The notes under the pieces are model-generated. The model did not search any database. It had not been told where the DNA came from and worked only from the letters and a program-made list of their open reading frames with translations. 64,000 nucleotides of DNA, from the NCBI RefSeq assembly GCF_947502895.1, contig NZ_CANNBM010000008.1, positions 1-64,000 on the forward strand, given 5' to 3'. Positions within the stretch are counted from its first letter, which is position 1; the number at the start of each line of letters is the position of its first letter. The stretch comes from an uncultured Sulfitobacter sp. (GTDB lineage: Bacteria; Pseudomonadota; Alphaproteobacteria; Rhodobacterales; Rhodobacteraceae). The position numbers and the translations under genes are program-made. This document shows positions 8,799-17,117 of this stretch, piece after piece.

Positions 8799-10099
8799 GT
8801 CGTGCTGTCGTCCTTGCGCGGTTCCGAACCATTAAGCGCCGCCACCACGGTAGGGTCGTATGCGGGCGCAGCTTGCACGCGCGACATGGCATCAATGTCA
8901 CGCACTGCGCTCATCGCTGCGCGCAGCTCGGCGATGGTCATGGTGTCCTCGACCCCGACCCGCGACTTGCCCGAACGGATCGCCGCATGTGTGATCGCCA
9001 GAATGAAAACCAAAACCGCTGGCAACAAATCAATGGCAATGGCCCCTGCCCAACTGGGCGCAAAATTTGCAGCATAGCGGATCACCGCATCTGCGGTACT
9101 GATCGGCGTATAAACCGTGTCGGCGGGTGGGGGCATGTTTGCCACCACATCAGCCGCACGGCGCAGGGTATCGGCACGCTGTCCCAGCAGCTGAAGTACG
9201 GAACTGATGGTTGATTGCTGCCCTGCCCGCCCCTCGGCAGTGCGCCCGTCAAGTTCAGGCAGCACAACGGATGCACTCAAATCCTGCGCCGCACGGCTCA
9301 CCAAAGGGGCGACAGACAGTTGGCGCAACTGCGTAATGACACCGGCAAGGCGTACGGCCTCCTCCGAAAACTGGACCGAGCGCACCTCGATCGGTCCCGG
9401 CTCTACTGTGAGGGATCGCATGCGGCTCAGGATAGCGTTCCCTTCGGAAAAAGCGCCGTCGACCAAAGGCTGTTGTGAAGCAATCTGAGACTCTAATCCG
9501 GCTAATTCGTCGGATTTCTGCCGCAAGATACGAAACACGGCCCCTCGCCCCGCAAGCCCCGACAAATCGCCCGTCGCCTCTTGCTCGGACAGATCCTCGA
9601 ACGATTGGCGCACGCGCGCTACATCGCGGCCAAGGCCTTGCGCGCTGACCGTGATCTCGTTGGCGCGCTCCAGCGCGGTCTGGTAGTCCTGCACAGTATG
9701 GGCCAGATGCTGCTCTACCGCAGCGGCACCCGCCAACGCCGCCGCATTAAGCCATGAGGACATGGCGATGATCGCGGCAGACCCCAAGAGCATGGACAGG
9801 AACAACCCCAGCCGCGCGCCCACTGTGCGCACTGCCGGCAATAAACGCATCAGGTACGACCAGAACACAAAGATGCCCACAGACACCGCGATGGAATAGC
9901 TGATCGCGGCAAAAAAGCTCAGCGCGCCATTATCGTCCAGCAGGCTTGTCACCCCAAGATAGGTATAGATGCCAGATGCCACCGCGAGTACGCCAAGAGC
10001 GGCCGCAGAAAAACTGTCCAGCCAGCGCACATGCCCTTCAAGCTCCGCAGCATAGCGCACCCCTTGCGCCTCAGAATGGGTAAGCGGTTCTGTAGTCAT
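8795..10099 (-). CDS. Four-helix membrane protein with long coiled-coil domain
   Basis: This 434-residue protein was not recognised. Predicted membrane helices lie at about 31-52, 62-84 and 97-125, with a fourth near 357-378. The roughly 220 residues between the third and fourth helices are Gln/Glu/Ala/Arg-rich with heptad-like spacing and probably form a coiled coil outside or inside the membrane. The C-terminal tail is soluble. It is the first gene of a two-gene unit with the ClpP-like protease (ATGA overlap), so it may be the substrate-presenting or scaffold partner. The arrangement resembles sensor or methyl-accepting topologies, but no signalling domain is visible. Confidence 0.6.
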   Translation of the reverse strand: MTTEPLTHSEAQGVRYAAELEGHVRWLDSFSAAALGVLAVASGIYTYLGVTSLLDDNGALSFFAAISYSIAVSVGIFVFWSYLMRLLPAVRTVGARLGLFLSMLLGSAAIIAMSSWLNAAALAGAAAVEQHLAHTVQDYQTALERANEITVSAQGLGRDVARVRQSFEDLSEQEATGDLSGLAGRGAVFRILRQKSDELAGLESQIASQQPLVDGAFSEGNAILSRMRSLTVEPGPIEVRSVQFSEEAVRLAGVITQLRQLSVAPLVSRAAQDLSASVVLPELDGRTAEGRAGQQSTISSVLQLLGQRADTLRRAADVVANMPPPADTVYTPISTADAVIRYAANFAPSWAGAIAIDLLPAVLVFILAITHAAIRSGKSRVGVEDTMTIAELRAAMSAVRDIDAMSRVQAAPAYDPTVVAALNGSEPRKDDSTT

Positions 10100-10201
10100 A
10101 TCGGATCCTTTCAGCGCGTTCCCTTCAAGATGGGTGGCGGCAGGCGATTATCAATTGGTGCATGCGAATGTCGGTGCTGTGATGCACCAAGGCAATGCTG
10201 G

Positions 10202-11374
10202 TTAGTCGTTGGCTTGGGCGAACAAATCAGGCTCTAACTCGCGCCAAAACGCGAAAATACCCTGACTGTTTAACGCCGACATCCACCCGTGCCGGTCAAA
10301 ATCATCCATCAAAACAGGGTCGGACAGGCGACTGCGAAACAGCGAGCGATCTGCATCGCGGCGCGTTGGGGAACGCTGGGCCACGGCATCCTGCACAGCC
10401 TTGAGCTGTTTTGCCCGAACGCTTTCGGCGGCTTTGGGCTGTGGTGCGGCGAAATCCTCATCAATAGCGCGGCGCAGATAGCTCACCGGGCTTTTCACCT
10501 GGTTTCGCCGCGAAACGTAAGCGAGCTTCTCGCTCACATAGTCCTCGCCATGCTCGCTGAGCCATTGCCGCGCGAGGCGGTCACTCACCCCTAGCGCGCG
10601 CAGCTGTGTATAAACATCCCCTTTGCGCAGCGCCGCCCCGTCATCAATGTCCAGAATCGACAGCTGCGGATTGCGCTTGATCAACAAGCGAATGTCGCTG
10701 ACCGCCCTGCCCTGTTTGCGGATCTCCGGCGTTATCATTATGTCGGAGACCTTGTTCACCTCAGCCACAGCGGGTTTGATAATCTTGGCGTTCAGATGTT
10801 TGTAACTCTCGTAATACTCCGACCCGTCCACCCCCATCAGGCGGCGAAACGTCTCGAGCGGCCACCACCCCGTTGATCCCGTCCCGATGAAGCGAAAACA
10901 ATTTTCGTACAGCGCCAGCGCATGACCGCCTGTAAACTGACGCTGGATATTCAGATTGATGAGCGCGAACACCTTCGGATCGTGCAGCTTTTCCGCAAGT
11001 GCAGGAGAATACGCGTACTCGCACACGCCATCTTTAAGCTTGGCAAAAGACAGCAGCGCCGAAACGCCCCACTCCTGCCGTCCCTTCTCATCCAGCATAT
11101 CCCATTCCGCCACTGTCTCTGCCAGACCACGCAGCGACGCTTTGAGCGATTCCGTATCGTTGGAATTATAGCCTGCCATCAAGCACAGGGTGCGCGCATC
11201 AATCCGGTGGGTACTGCGCGAGATCAGCGTGTCATACGCGTTGAGCAGCAGAACATTCGACAGCTTGCGCTGGAGAAGCGTCAGCTTGCCCGACACATGG
11301 ATCGCCGCGACGTTTTTCTTGACGGACGGCCTGCGCAATGCGCCGCTCAACTGTGCGTTCTCGCTAGGCTTCAT
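10202..11374 (-). CDS. Plasmid replication initiator (Rep_3-like/RepB family)
   Basis: The 390-residue protein carries a winged-helix initiator domain from about residue 25. It includes L-T-L-L-Q-R-K-L-S-N-V-L-L-L-N-A-Y, followed by R-I-D-A-R-T-L-C and a second winged helix around W-W-P-L-E-T-F-R-R-L-M-G. Such proteins bind iterons and open the origin. A TTG start 117 bp upstream is possible. The ATG at 11372-11374 has AAAAGAG before it and places the domain normally, so it is preferred. It is divergent from parA-parB, with the 22-bp iterons at 11.55-11.68 kb in between. This marks the window as part of a plasmid or chromid. Confidence 0.8.
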   Translation of the reverse strand: MKPSENAQLSGALRRPSVKKNVAAIHVSGKLTLLQRKLSNVLLLNAYDTLISRSTHRIDARTLCLMAGYNSNDTESLKASLRGLAETVAEWDMLDEKGRQEWGVSALLSFAKLKDGVCEYAYSPALAEKLHDPKVFALINLNIQRQFTGGHALALYENCFRFIGTGSTGWWPLETFRRLMGVDGSEYYESYKHLNAKIIKPAVAEVNKVSDIMITPEIRKQGRAVSDIRLLIKRNPQLSILDIDDGAALRKGDVYTQLRALGVSDRLARQWLSEHGEDYVSEKLAYVSRRNQVKSPVSYLRRAIDEDFAAPQPKAAESVRAKQLKAVQDAVAQRSPTRRDADRSLFRSRLSDPVLMDDFDRHGWMSALNSQGIFAFWRELEPDLFAQAND

Positions 11375-11546
11375 GATTCTGCTCTTTTCCGATGCTCGGC
11401 TTTTGGAAAGACTTGCATAAAAGGCACCTGCGGTAAAGACATCTGCGGGTTCCTTTGCAGGCTGCGTGGTGATCCGTTTCAAGGGCAACAAAGGGACCCG
11501 TTTTCGGGAGGCGGATTCTATCTTCTGTCGCTGTCTGATCTGAAAT

Positions 11547-11684
11547 AGGGTCTAAGTCAGGCCAATCAGGCTCTAACCGGATTCGGGTCCTGCTAAACCC
11601 GCGAATCGGAGCCGTTGATCCCGTAAGCAGGTCCCCTAAATCCCGTTGGCGGGTGCTACTGCTCCCGTAGGCAGGTCCCCGAAA
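11547..11684. repeat. 22-bp iterons, probable replication origin
   Basis: Degenerate direct repeats occur at exact 22-bp spacing starting at about 11575, 11597, 11619, 11641 and 11663. The clearest copies share TCCCGTnnGCnGGTCCC, for example at 11619, 11641 and 11663. Partial copies with AGGnTCTAA lie at 11547 and 11568. An AT-rich stretch with TAAACGGATAAAATGTACC follows at 11701-11760. Iterons beside an AT-rich element upstream of a Rep_3-type gene are the standard origin layout. The 499-bp gap between rep and parA otherwise holds only the palindrome at 11829. Confidence 0.75.
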
Positions 11685-11828
11685 CATCGCAATCGCATGA
11701 TATTAAACGGATAAAATGTACCTTAAGTCCTTAAAGATACATAAACTAAGCAAACTCTGTGTTGCTTTTCTCTTTGTTTTTCAGGTTCTGGATGCTTTGG
11801 CGCAGTAAGCTATGGCGATATGGCGATG

Positions 11829-11848
11829 TTTCTGTGATATTACAGAAA
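11829..11848. promoter_or_regulatory. Palindrome upstream of parA (probable ParA operator)
   Basis: TTTCTGTGATATTACAGAAA matches its reverse complement at 18 of 20 positions. It lies 25 bp before the parA ATG. ParA proteins with an N-terminal helix-turn-helix, as here, usually repress their own operon from such a site. Confidence 0.5.
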
Positions 11849-11873
11849 ACACAGAACATGCCGAGGCACCAGT

Positions 11874-13268
11874 ATGGCAAGCAAAGACACTCCCCTTCCC
11901 CCCTATTACAACATTGATCCTGCTCGCGCAGCAGGTCGCTTGGCCGATCCTGTCACAACGACCAGATTTGCCAAGGCTGCAAACTTCGCAACAAAGGGGC
12001 GCGATGATCTGGCGCGGCGCGGTTATGCGCCGGACGGGCAGAAACATTTGCGAAAATTCTCAACATGGGAGATTTGCAAGTACCTCATTCCCTTGGCCCC
12101 CGCCCATTTTCGCAGAGTGCTAAAGCAGAATCCCGATTTGCCGCAAGGATCCGGTGAGGGAGGCTCTAAGTGGTTCACCCTTGAAGAAGTGCTACGCCTG
12201 CGCCAGCATTTTGCCGCTGAAGGGGCCGCGGACCGCGAGTACCTGCCTTACCGTCCCGAAGGCCTGCCCGCGAAAGTGGTCGCAGTGGCTAATTTCAAAG
12301 GTGGCGTGGGCAAGACTTCGACCTGTGCCCATCTGGCGATGAGCGCGGCCCTTGATGGCTATAAAGTGCTGGTGATTGATCTGGACAGTCAGGGGTCCAT
12401 GACGTCGATCCTTGGCGGGTCGGTCACGGATGAATGGCAGACGGCATTTCCCCTGATTGCCAAACATTTCGCCGGACATCTGGCGGCGGAAAACAGCGTG
12501 CTTGCGGCGGGAGGTTTCGCCACGAAACCCTTGGACGAGACGTTGCAGGCCGCCACTGAAATAACCGCTGATGACGTGATACAGCACACTCACTGGCCCA
12601 ATATCGACCTGATTGGCGCACAGCTGAACCTGTATTGGGCGGAGTTTCAGGTGCCGGTGTGGCGGATGCAGTTGCGGTCCTGGCCTTTGTGGGACGCGCT
12701 TGGCGGGTTTCTGGAGGATGAGGGATTACTGGATAAATACGATCTGGTGTTTCTTGATACGCCGCCCGCGCTTGGTTATCTGACTATTAATGCGTTGTCG
12801 GCGTCCGACATTTTGCTGGTGCCTCTAGGGGCGTCCTTTCTGGAGTTCGACTCAACGGGGCGGTTCTTTGATATGCTCTATTCGACCTTCGCCAGCATCG
12901 AGGATGGCGAGAACATGGCCCGCAAGGGTGCGGGTCTGGAGGAAGTGCGCTTTGAATGGGATGCCGTGCGGGCGATGATTACCCGTTTCGACCCCGCCCA
13001 GCAGACAGATTTGGCTAACGTAATCCAAGCCTATTTTGGCGATTTCATGACGACCTACCGGCAGGAATTTACTGCAATGGTGGGGCAGGCGGGCGAACAG
13101 GTGAACGGCATTTACGAGGCCGACTATCGGGAGTTTAACCGCGATACATACGTCCGTGGTCGCGAGACATTTGACCGGACCTGGGGTGAAGTGAAAGAGA
13201 TCATTCTGGGGTGTTGGTGGCGCGATCTACAAATGGACGCAACGCACGATGGGGTAACAGAGGAGTAA
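11874..13268 (+). CDS. parA: ParA-type partition ATPase with N-terminal DNA-binding domain
   Basis: This 464-residue protein has a helix-turn-helix region in the first 130 residues (F-S-T-W-E-I-C-K-Y-L near residue 60). The deviant Walker A box K-G-G-V-G-K-T is at 142-148. Walker B-like V-I-D-L-D-S-Q-G-S and a later V-F-L-D-T-P-P-A-L-G-Y follow, both typical of ParA. The long N-terminal extension places it with type Ia (P1 ParA/RepA-like) partition ATPases, which also act as autorepressors. parB starts 7 bp after its stop. A near-perfect palindrome in front is the likely operator. Confidence 0.9.
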   Translation: MASKDTPLPPYYNIDPARAAGRLADPVTTTRFAKAANFATKGRDDLARRGYAPDGQKHLRKFSTWEICKYLIPLAPAHFRRVLKQNPDLPQGSGEGGSKWFTLEEVLRLRQHFAAEGAADREYLPYRPEGLPAKVVAVANFKGGVGKTSTCAHLAMSAALDGYKVLVIDLDSQGSMTSILGGSVTDEWQTAFPLIAKHFAGHLAAENSVLAAGGFATKPLDETLQAATEITADDVIQHTHWPNIDLIGAQLNLYWAEFQVPVWRMQLRSWPLWDALGGFLEDEGLLDKYDLVFLDTPPALGYLTINALSASDILLVPLGASFLEFDSTGRFFDMLYSTFASIEDGENMARKGAGLEEVRFEWDAVRAMITRFDPAQQTDLANVIQAYFGDFMTTYRQEFTAMVGQAGEQVNGIYEADYREFNRDTYVRGRETFDRTWGEVKEIILGCWWRDLQMDATHDGVTEE

Positions 13269-13274
13269 GAAACT

Positions 13275-14327
13275 ATGGCTAAACGTCGCAAACTCACCAC
13301 GCCAAGTGTCGAACACCTCAGCGAGATGGAAGATGCGTTTCGCCGCGAAACCGCACCGTCCCCTGCGATGGCGCCTATTGCCCAAGTGGCAGCGGAGACC
13401 GCGATGAACGTAAATGTTGTTGATCCTGAATTGCGCGCAAAACTGGCGCAGTTGGAACAGGTCCGCGCAGCAGAGGCACAAGGTCTTGTTGCGCGGCTGA
13501 TCCCGATTGAAGCGGTAGACGCCAGCGCGTTGACGCGGGACCGTATGGCGCTTGATCCACAGGATTTTGCAGAGTTGAAGGCGGCCATTCTTGCCAATGG
13601 CCTGCGCATGCCCATCGAGGTTTGCGCGCTGGAGCCGCGCAACGGGCAACCGCGTTATGGTCTGATCTCTGGGTATCGGCGGCTTCAGGCGGTGCGCGAG
13701 TTGCGTGGCCAGCCGGGGCAGGGTGCAGGTGTGATCGAAGCACTGGTGCGTCCTGTCGCGTCAGCGGCAAACAGTATGGAAGCGATGGTCGAGGAAAACG
13801 AAATTCGGGCAGACCTTTCGCAATTTGAACGCGGGCGAATTGCGGTTCTTGCTGCGCAGAACGGCGTTTATAAAGATGTGGAGGAGGCAACGGCAAAGCT
13901 CTTTGCCTTTGCATCCAAGGCCAAGCGGTCAAAGATACGGTCCTTTGCTGTGGTATTCGAGGCGTTGGGTGATGTGTTGGCATTTCCGCAGGCGCTGAAG
14001 GAAAAACAGGGGCTTACGCTTGCTACGGCGTTGCGAAACGGGGCAGGGGGGCTGTTGCGCGATGCGCTTGGTACGGCAACCCCCGCTGGCGCTGGCGAGG
14101 AATGGCAGGTCATTGAAGCAGCGCTAAAGACGTTTTCAGGTGCATCGGACTCCAATAGCAAATCCAAGGGTGGCCGCCCCAAGACCGAGGTGGAAACCAT
14201 CGAGACAGCGCGCGGCACGCGGATCGAGTGGAGCCGCAAAGGGCGGGGGGTTGTTATCCAGCTTGATGGCGCGTTGGAGGATGAGACGATTGCCAAGGCG
14301 ATTGCGTTGCTGGAAAAGTCGGTTTAG
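13275..14327 (+). CDS. parB: ParB-type partition protein
   Basis: The 350-residue protein has the ParB/Spo0J nuclease-like fold between about residues 72 and 185. It shows L-I-P-I-E-A-V-D-A-S, then L-R-M-P-I-E-V near 113 and G-L-I-S-G-Y-R-R-L-Q near 129. An E-E-N-E-I-R-A-D-L-S segment follows, the classic CTP-binding and helix-turn-helix approach region. It binds centromere sites and works with ParA to segregate the replicon. The parS sites were not identified with confidence. It is convergent with the LysR gene 52 bp downstream. Confidence 0.88.
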   Translation: MAKRRKLTTPSVEHLSEMEDAFRRETAPSPAMAPIAQVAAETAMNVNVVDPELRAKLAQLEQVRAAEAQGLVARLIPIEAVDASALTRDRMALDPQDFAELKAAILANGLRMPIEVCALEPRNGQPRYGLISGYRRLQAVRELRGQPGQGAGVIEALVRPVASAANSMEAMVEENEIRADLSQFERGRIAVLAAQNGVYKDVEEATAKLFAFASKAKRSKIRSFAVVFEALGDVLAFPQALKEKQGLTLATALRNGAGGLLRDALGTATPAGAGEEWQVIEAALKTFSGASDSNSKSKGGRPKTEVETIETARGTRIEWSRKGRGVVIQLDGALEDETIAKAIALLEKSV

Positions 14328-14379
14328 CGCAGAGCCTGGCCATGCTGGCCCCCAGTGCCAGCACGTGCCATATCGCGAG

Positions 14380-15297
14380 TCAGAGTCTGGCATCCACGGC
14401 GTCGTAGTCCGCCATCGCTTCGATATCCTCGGTGACGGTTTCCTGTTCTATCTCGGCGGCCAAGACGACCTCGGCTAGCGTTGTGCGAGCGACATCGGCA
14501 ATGTCCTCGGGCAGATCGTTACGCCAGACCACCCATGATGGATAAGGAAAGCGTGGTGCGTCTGCCACAAGATGCAACTTTCCTTCGTCGATATACCGTT
14601 TGGCCGAGCGTGCGGGTAGAAATGCAGCGGCTTTGCGGTTCACGATATAGTCTGCCGTTAAGGCCCCCAGCGCCATAGAACGGCCGGAATCGGTGAGATG
14701 GGGCAGGGCAATCGTGAGAGCGTGAGTGAACTCTGGCCCCCAGTCAACCGAAACAAAATCGCGTGCCAGGTCAAGGGTCGCATCGGGGTAGGAGGCGACA
14801 AGGATCAGCTCGTCATCCAGCGCGTGTTCCGCCGTGAGTCCGGGTCTGAGTTGTGGAGTATAGAGCAGCGCGGCCTGCACCACCCCCTCCACCAGGTAGC
14901 GGGTGATCCGGTCTGTCATGCCCAGTTCGGCATGAACGCTGAGTTCGGGCATCCTGAGCTGGAGTGCATCGAGCCATCGAAACCCCAGACGTGGCCACAA
15001 GGAATATTGCGCACCGATGGAAATTGCGCGGCTGTACCCTTCGGGAATGGCAATTTGCTGGCGCGCTTCTTCCCAGAGTTTCAGAAGGCTCAGCGCGTAG
15101 TGTTCAAACTGTCTACCTTCCGCGGTCAGCACGGCACCCGCCTTCGAGCGGATGAACAGCGGATGGCCCAAACTGTCTTCTAGCCGCTGCACCCGCAGGC
15201 TGACGGCGGATTGTGTGACAAACAGGCGATCACATGCAGCGACGAAGGATCCCGTGTTGGCAACTTCGATAAACGTTTTGATGAGAGTGATGTCCAT
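14380..15297 (-). CDS. LysR-type transcriptional regulator
   Basis: The 305-residue regulator has the N-terminal helix-turn-helix D-I-T-L-I-K-T-F-I-E-V-A-N-T-G-S-F, with the recognition region T-Q-S-A-V-S-L-R-V-Q-R-L-E around 30-45. A normal-length effector-binding half follows. A longer frame begins at 15360, but the ATG at 15295-15297 has GGAG before it and matches the family start. LysR proteins usually control a divergent neighbour. The nearest divergent gene is the small lipoprotein at 15549, 250 bp away. The target and inducer are unknown. Confidence 0.88.
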   Translation of the reverse strand: MDITLIKTFIEVANTGSFVAACDRLFVTQSAVSLRVQRLEDSLGHPLFIRSKAGAVLTAEGRQFEHYALSLLKLWEEARQQIAIPEGYSRAISIGAQYSLWPRLGFRWLDALQLRMPELSVHAELGMTDRITRYLVEGVVQAALLYTPQLRPGLTAEHALDDELILVASYPDATLDLARDFVSVDWGPEFTHALTIALPHLTDSGRSMALGALTADYIVNRKAAAFLPARSAKRYIDEGKLHLVADAPRFPYPSWVVWRNDLPEDIADVARTTLAEVVLAAEIEQETVTEDIEAMADYDAVDARL

Positions 15298-15548
15298 AAG
15301 GTCTCCGCTGGTTAAAAGGTGCATGCCGTGCTGATTGGTTGCTCTGCTTCGCTTATACATGAGTATTACGCACGATAAACATAAATGCTATTCGTTATGC
15401 TGCTTTTAAAAACACTGCTAAACCAGTTTCAACGAAGACGGAGCGCCCGACATGCGGGCTGCAGGACAGAGGACGTCGCACCTCGGACTGTCACACACCT
15501 CCGGCTTTGACCATGAAACCAAGCGGCGCAAACAAAGTGAGTAAGACC

Positions 15549-15743
15549 ATGTTTAACGCAAAGAAAATGATGATTATCGCATTGGTTGGCGCGATGGGCG
15601 CGCTTTCTGCCTGCTCGACCAATCAAGTTGCGGACGCCACGGGTGCCACAGCCGGATTTGTAGCCAAGACTGCCGTGAAAGGTACCGTAGGCGTCGGCAA
15701 GCTGGCTGTTAAGGGCGTCAAAAAAGTCGCTGCTTCCAGATAA
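15549..15743 (+). CDS. Small lipoprotein
   Basis: The 64-residue product begins M-F-N-A-K-K, has a hydrophobic core, and shows the lipobox L-S-A-C with Cys22. The mature peptide is about 43 residues, rich in Gly, Ala, Val and Lys with repeated V-K-G/V-G-K patterns. It should be lipidated and sit in the envelope. An in-frame start further upstream would bury the signal peptide, so the ATG at 15549 is used. A strong terminator follows directly. Function is not known. Confidence 0.65.
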   Translation: MFNAKKMMIIALVGAMGALSACSTNQVADATGATAGFVAKTAVKGTVGVGKLAVKGVKKVAASR

Positions 15744-15772
15744 TGTAACCTTTATCCGAACCTGCCAACTAT

Positions 15773-15802
15773 AGCGGCGCGATAGCTCGCGCCGCTTTTT
15801 TT
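15773..15802 (+). terminator. Rho-independent terminator
   Basis: A 10-bp perfect stem (AGCGGCGCGA / TCGCGCCGCT) with a 4-base loop runs straight into a seven-base T-run, 30 bp after the small lipoprotein gene. Confidence 0.9.
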
Positions 15803-15971
15803 GCGGCGTGCCTACGCAGCTGGTGAAGCTCTGCCGTAATCTGCCATGTTGTGACCGGCACCATTGCAAGACGGGACGGGCGAAATACCTAACGGTTGTG
15901 GCATGACTGTTGAGGGTGGTAGTGACCGTCAACCATCGAGGCCGCCATCCGCAGTGCCAAAGGACCATCCC

Positions 15972-17117
15972 ATGACAAACGACAGCCCAAAGACCGCGCC
16001 TGCGGAGAAATCCGCGCCACAGACCTTGCGCTTTGAGGGGGATGACGGTGCGTCGCGCTCTACCTGGATCGCTGCCGCGCTTGTGATTTGCATTGTAGGC
16101 TGGATGGGCAGCGGGTTTATTTTTCCTTCCGAAGAGGTAGTGCCAGAGATCACGCGTGAGGCACCACAGCCTGTTGCAGTGGCAGTCACGGAATCAATGG
16201 CGCAATCGGTTACGCAGTTTTATCGCGCCGAAGGGCAGGCCCTGCCCGACCGTGACACGATGCTGCGGGCCGAAACATCGGGAAGCATCGAAGAGGTGTC
16301 TGTCGTAAAAGGCCAGAACGTAGCAGCGGGTGACGTGATCGCGCGGTTCGATCCTGCCAGCAACGAGGCCGACGCCGTGCGCGCCACCGAAGAGCTTGCC
16401 CGTGCGCAACGGGAATTTGACAACGCCGAAAGCCTGCTGGAACGCGGGGTCGCCACCGCCGACCGTGTGTCGCAGGCACGCGCTACGCTGGCCGCGGCGC
16501 AATCACAGGTCATTGCGGTGAGGCAGGCGGCAAAGGCGCTGACGATCACGGCCCCTTTTGCAGGGCGGATCGAAACGCTGGATTTGAACGCAGGCGAGTT
16601 TGTTTCCTCGGGGTCGAACGTAGGGCGGCTGGTGGATAATACGCCGCTGACCATTGCCATTCAGGTGCCGCAGCAATCGCTGACCCGTTTGGCGGCGGGT
16701 CAGCCTGCGCGTGTTGCCTTCATCACAGGAGAAGAGCGCGAGGGCACCGTGACATTTGTCGGCACCTCTGCGGCCTCAGAGACGCGCACTTTCCTTGCCG
16801 AGATCGAGGTGCAAAATGAAAACGGGGCGATCCCTGCAGGCATTTCGGCCGAGGTGACTATCCCCACAAATGATGTGACCGCCCATTTCGTATCGTCCTC
16901 AATTGTGTCGCTGGACACGGAGGGAACGCTGGGCGTGAAAACGGTGGATGAGAACGATGTCGTTGTCTTTTTCCCGATCGAGGTTGCAAAGGCGCAGATT
17001 GACGGCATCTGGGTGACGGGCCTGCCCGATGTTGTACGGGTCATCACAGTGGGGCAGGGGTTTGTGAACGCTGGTGAGACTGTAGCGCCCGGCCTTGAGG
17101 TGACGGGCGATGAATAG
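15972..17117 (+). CDS. RND efflux periplasmic adaptor subunit
   Basis: This 381-residue membrane-fusion protein has one N-terminal membrane helix (about 27-45). A lipoyl-like half follows with R-A-E-T-S-G-S-I-E-E-V-S-V near residue 100, then a helical hairpin rich in Ala/Glu/Arg (about 140-180). The beta-barrel half starts with I-T-A-P-F-A-G-R-I-E. It bridges an inner-membrane RND pump to an outer-membrane channel. The ATG at 15972 follows AAAGGA and is chosen over a start 108 bp upstream. It overlaps the pump gene by 8 bp. No outer-membrane factor gene is nearby. Confidence 0.88.
   Translation: MTNDSPKTAPAEKSAPQTLRFEGDDGASRSTWIAAALVICIVGWMGSGFIFPSEEVVPEITREAPQPVAVAVTESMAQSVTQFYRAEGQALPDRDTMLRAETSGSIEEVSVVKGQNVAAGDVIARFDPASNEADAVRATEELARAQREFDNAESLLERGVATADRVSQARATLAAAQSQVIAVRQAAKALTITAPFAGRIETLDLNAGEFVSSGSNVGRLVDNTPLTIAIQVPQQSLTRLAAGQPARVAFITGEEREGTVTFVGTSAASETRTFLAEIEVQNENGAIPAGISAEVTIPTNDVTAHFVSSSIVSLDTEGTLGVKTVDENDVVVFFPIEVAKAQIDGIWVTGLPDVVRVITVGQGFVNAGETVAPGLEVTGDE

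Noticed and set aside
14344..14368. Hairpin and GCACGTGC palindrome just after parB as a possible parS
   Set aside because: Single copy, short, and equally explained as a terminator-like hairpin between convergent genes.
15429..15968. A 179-codon minus-strand frame across the lipoprotein and terminator
   Set aside because: It runs antisense through a clear lipoprotein gene and a strong terminator, with no family features.
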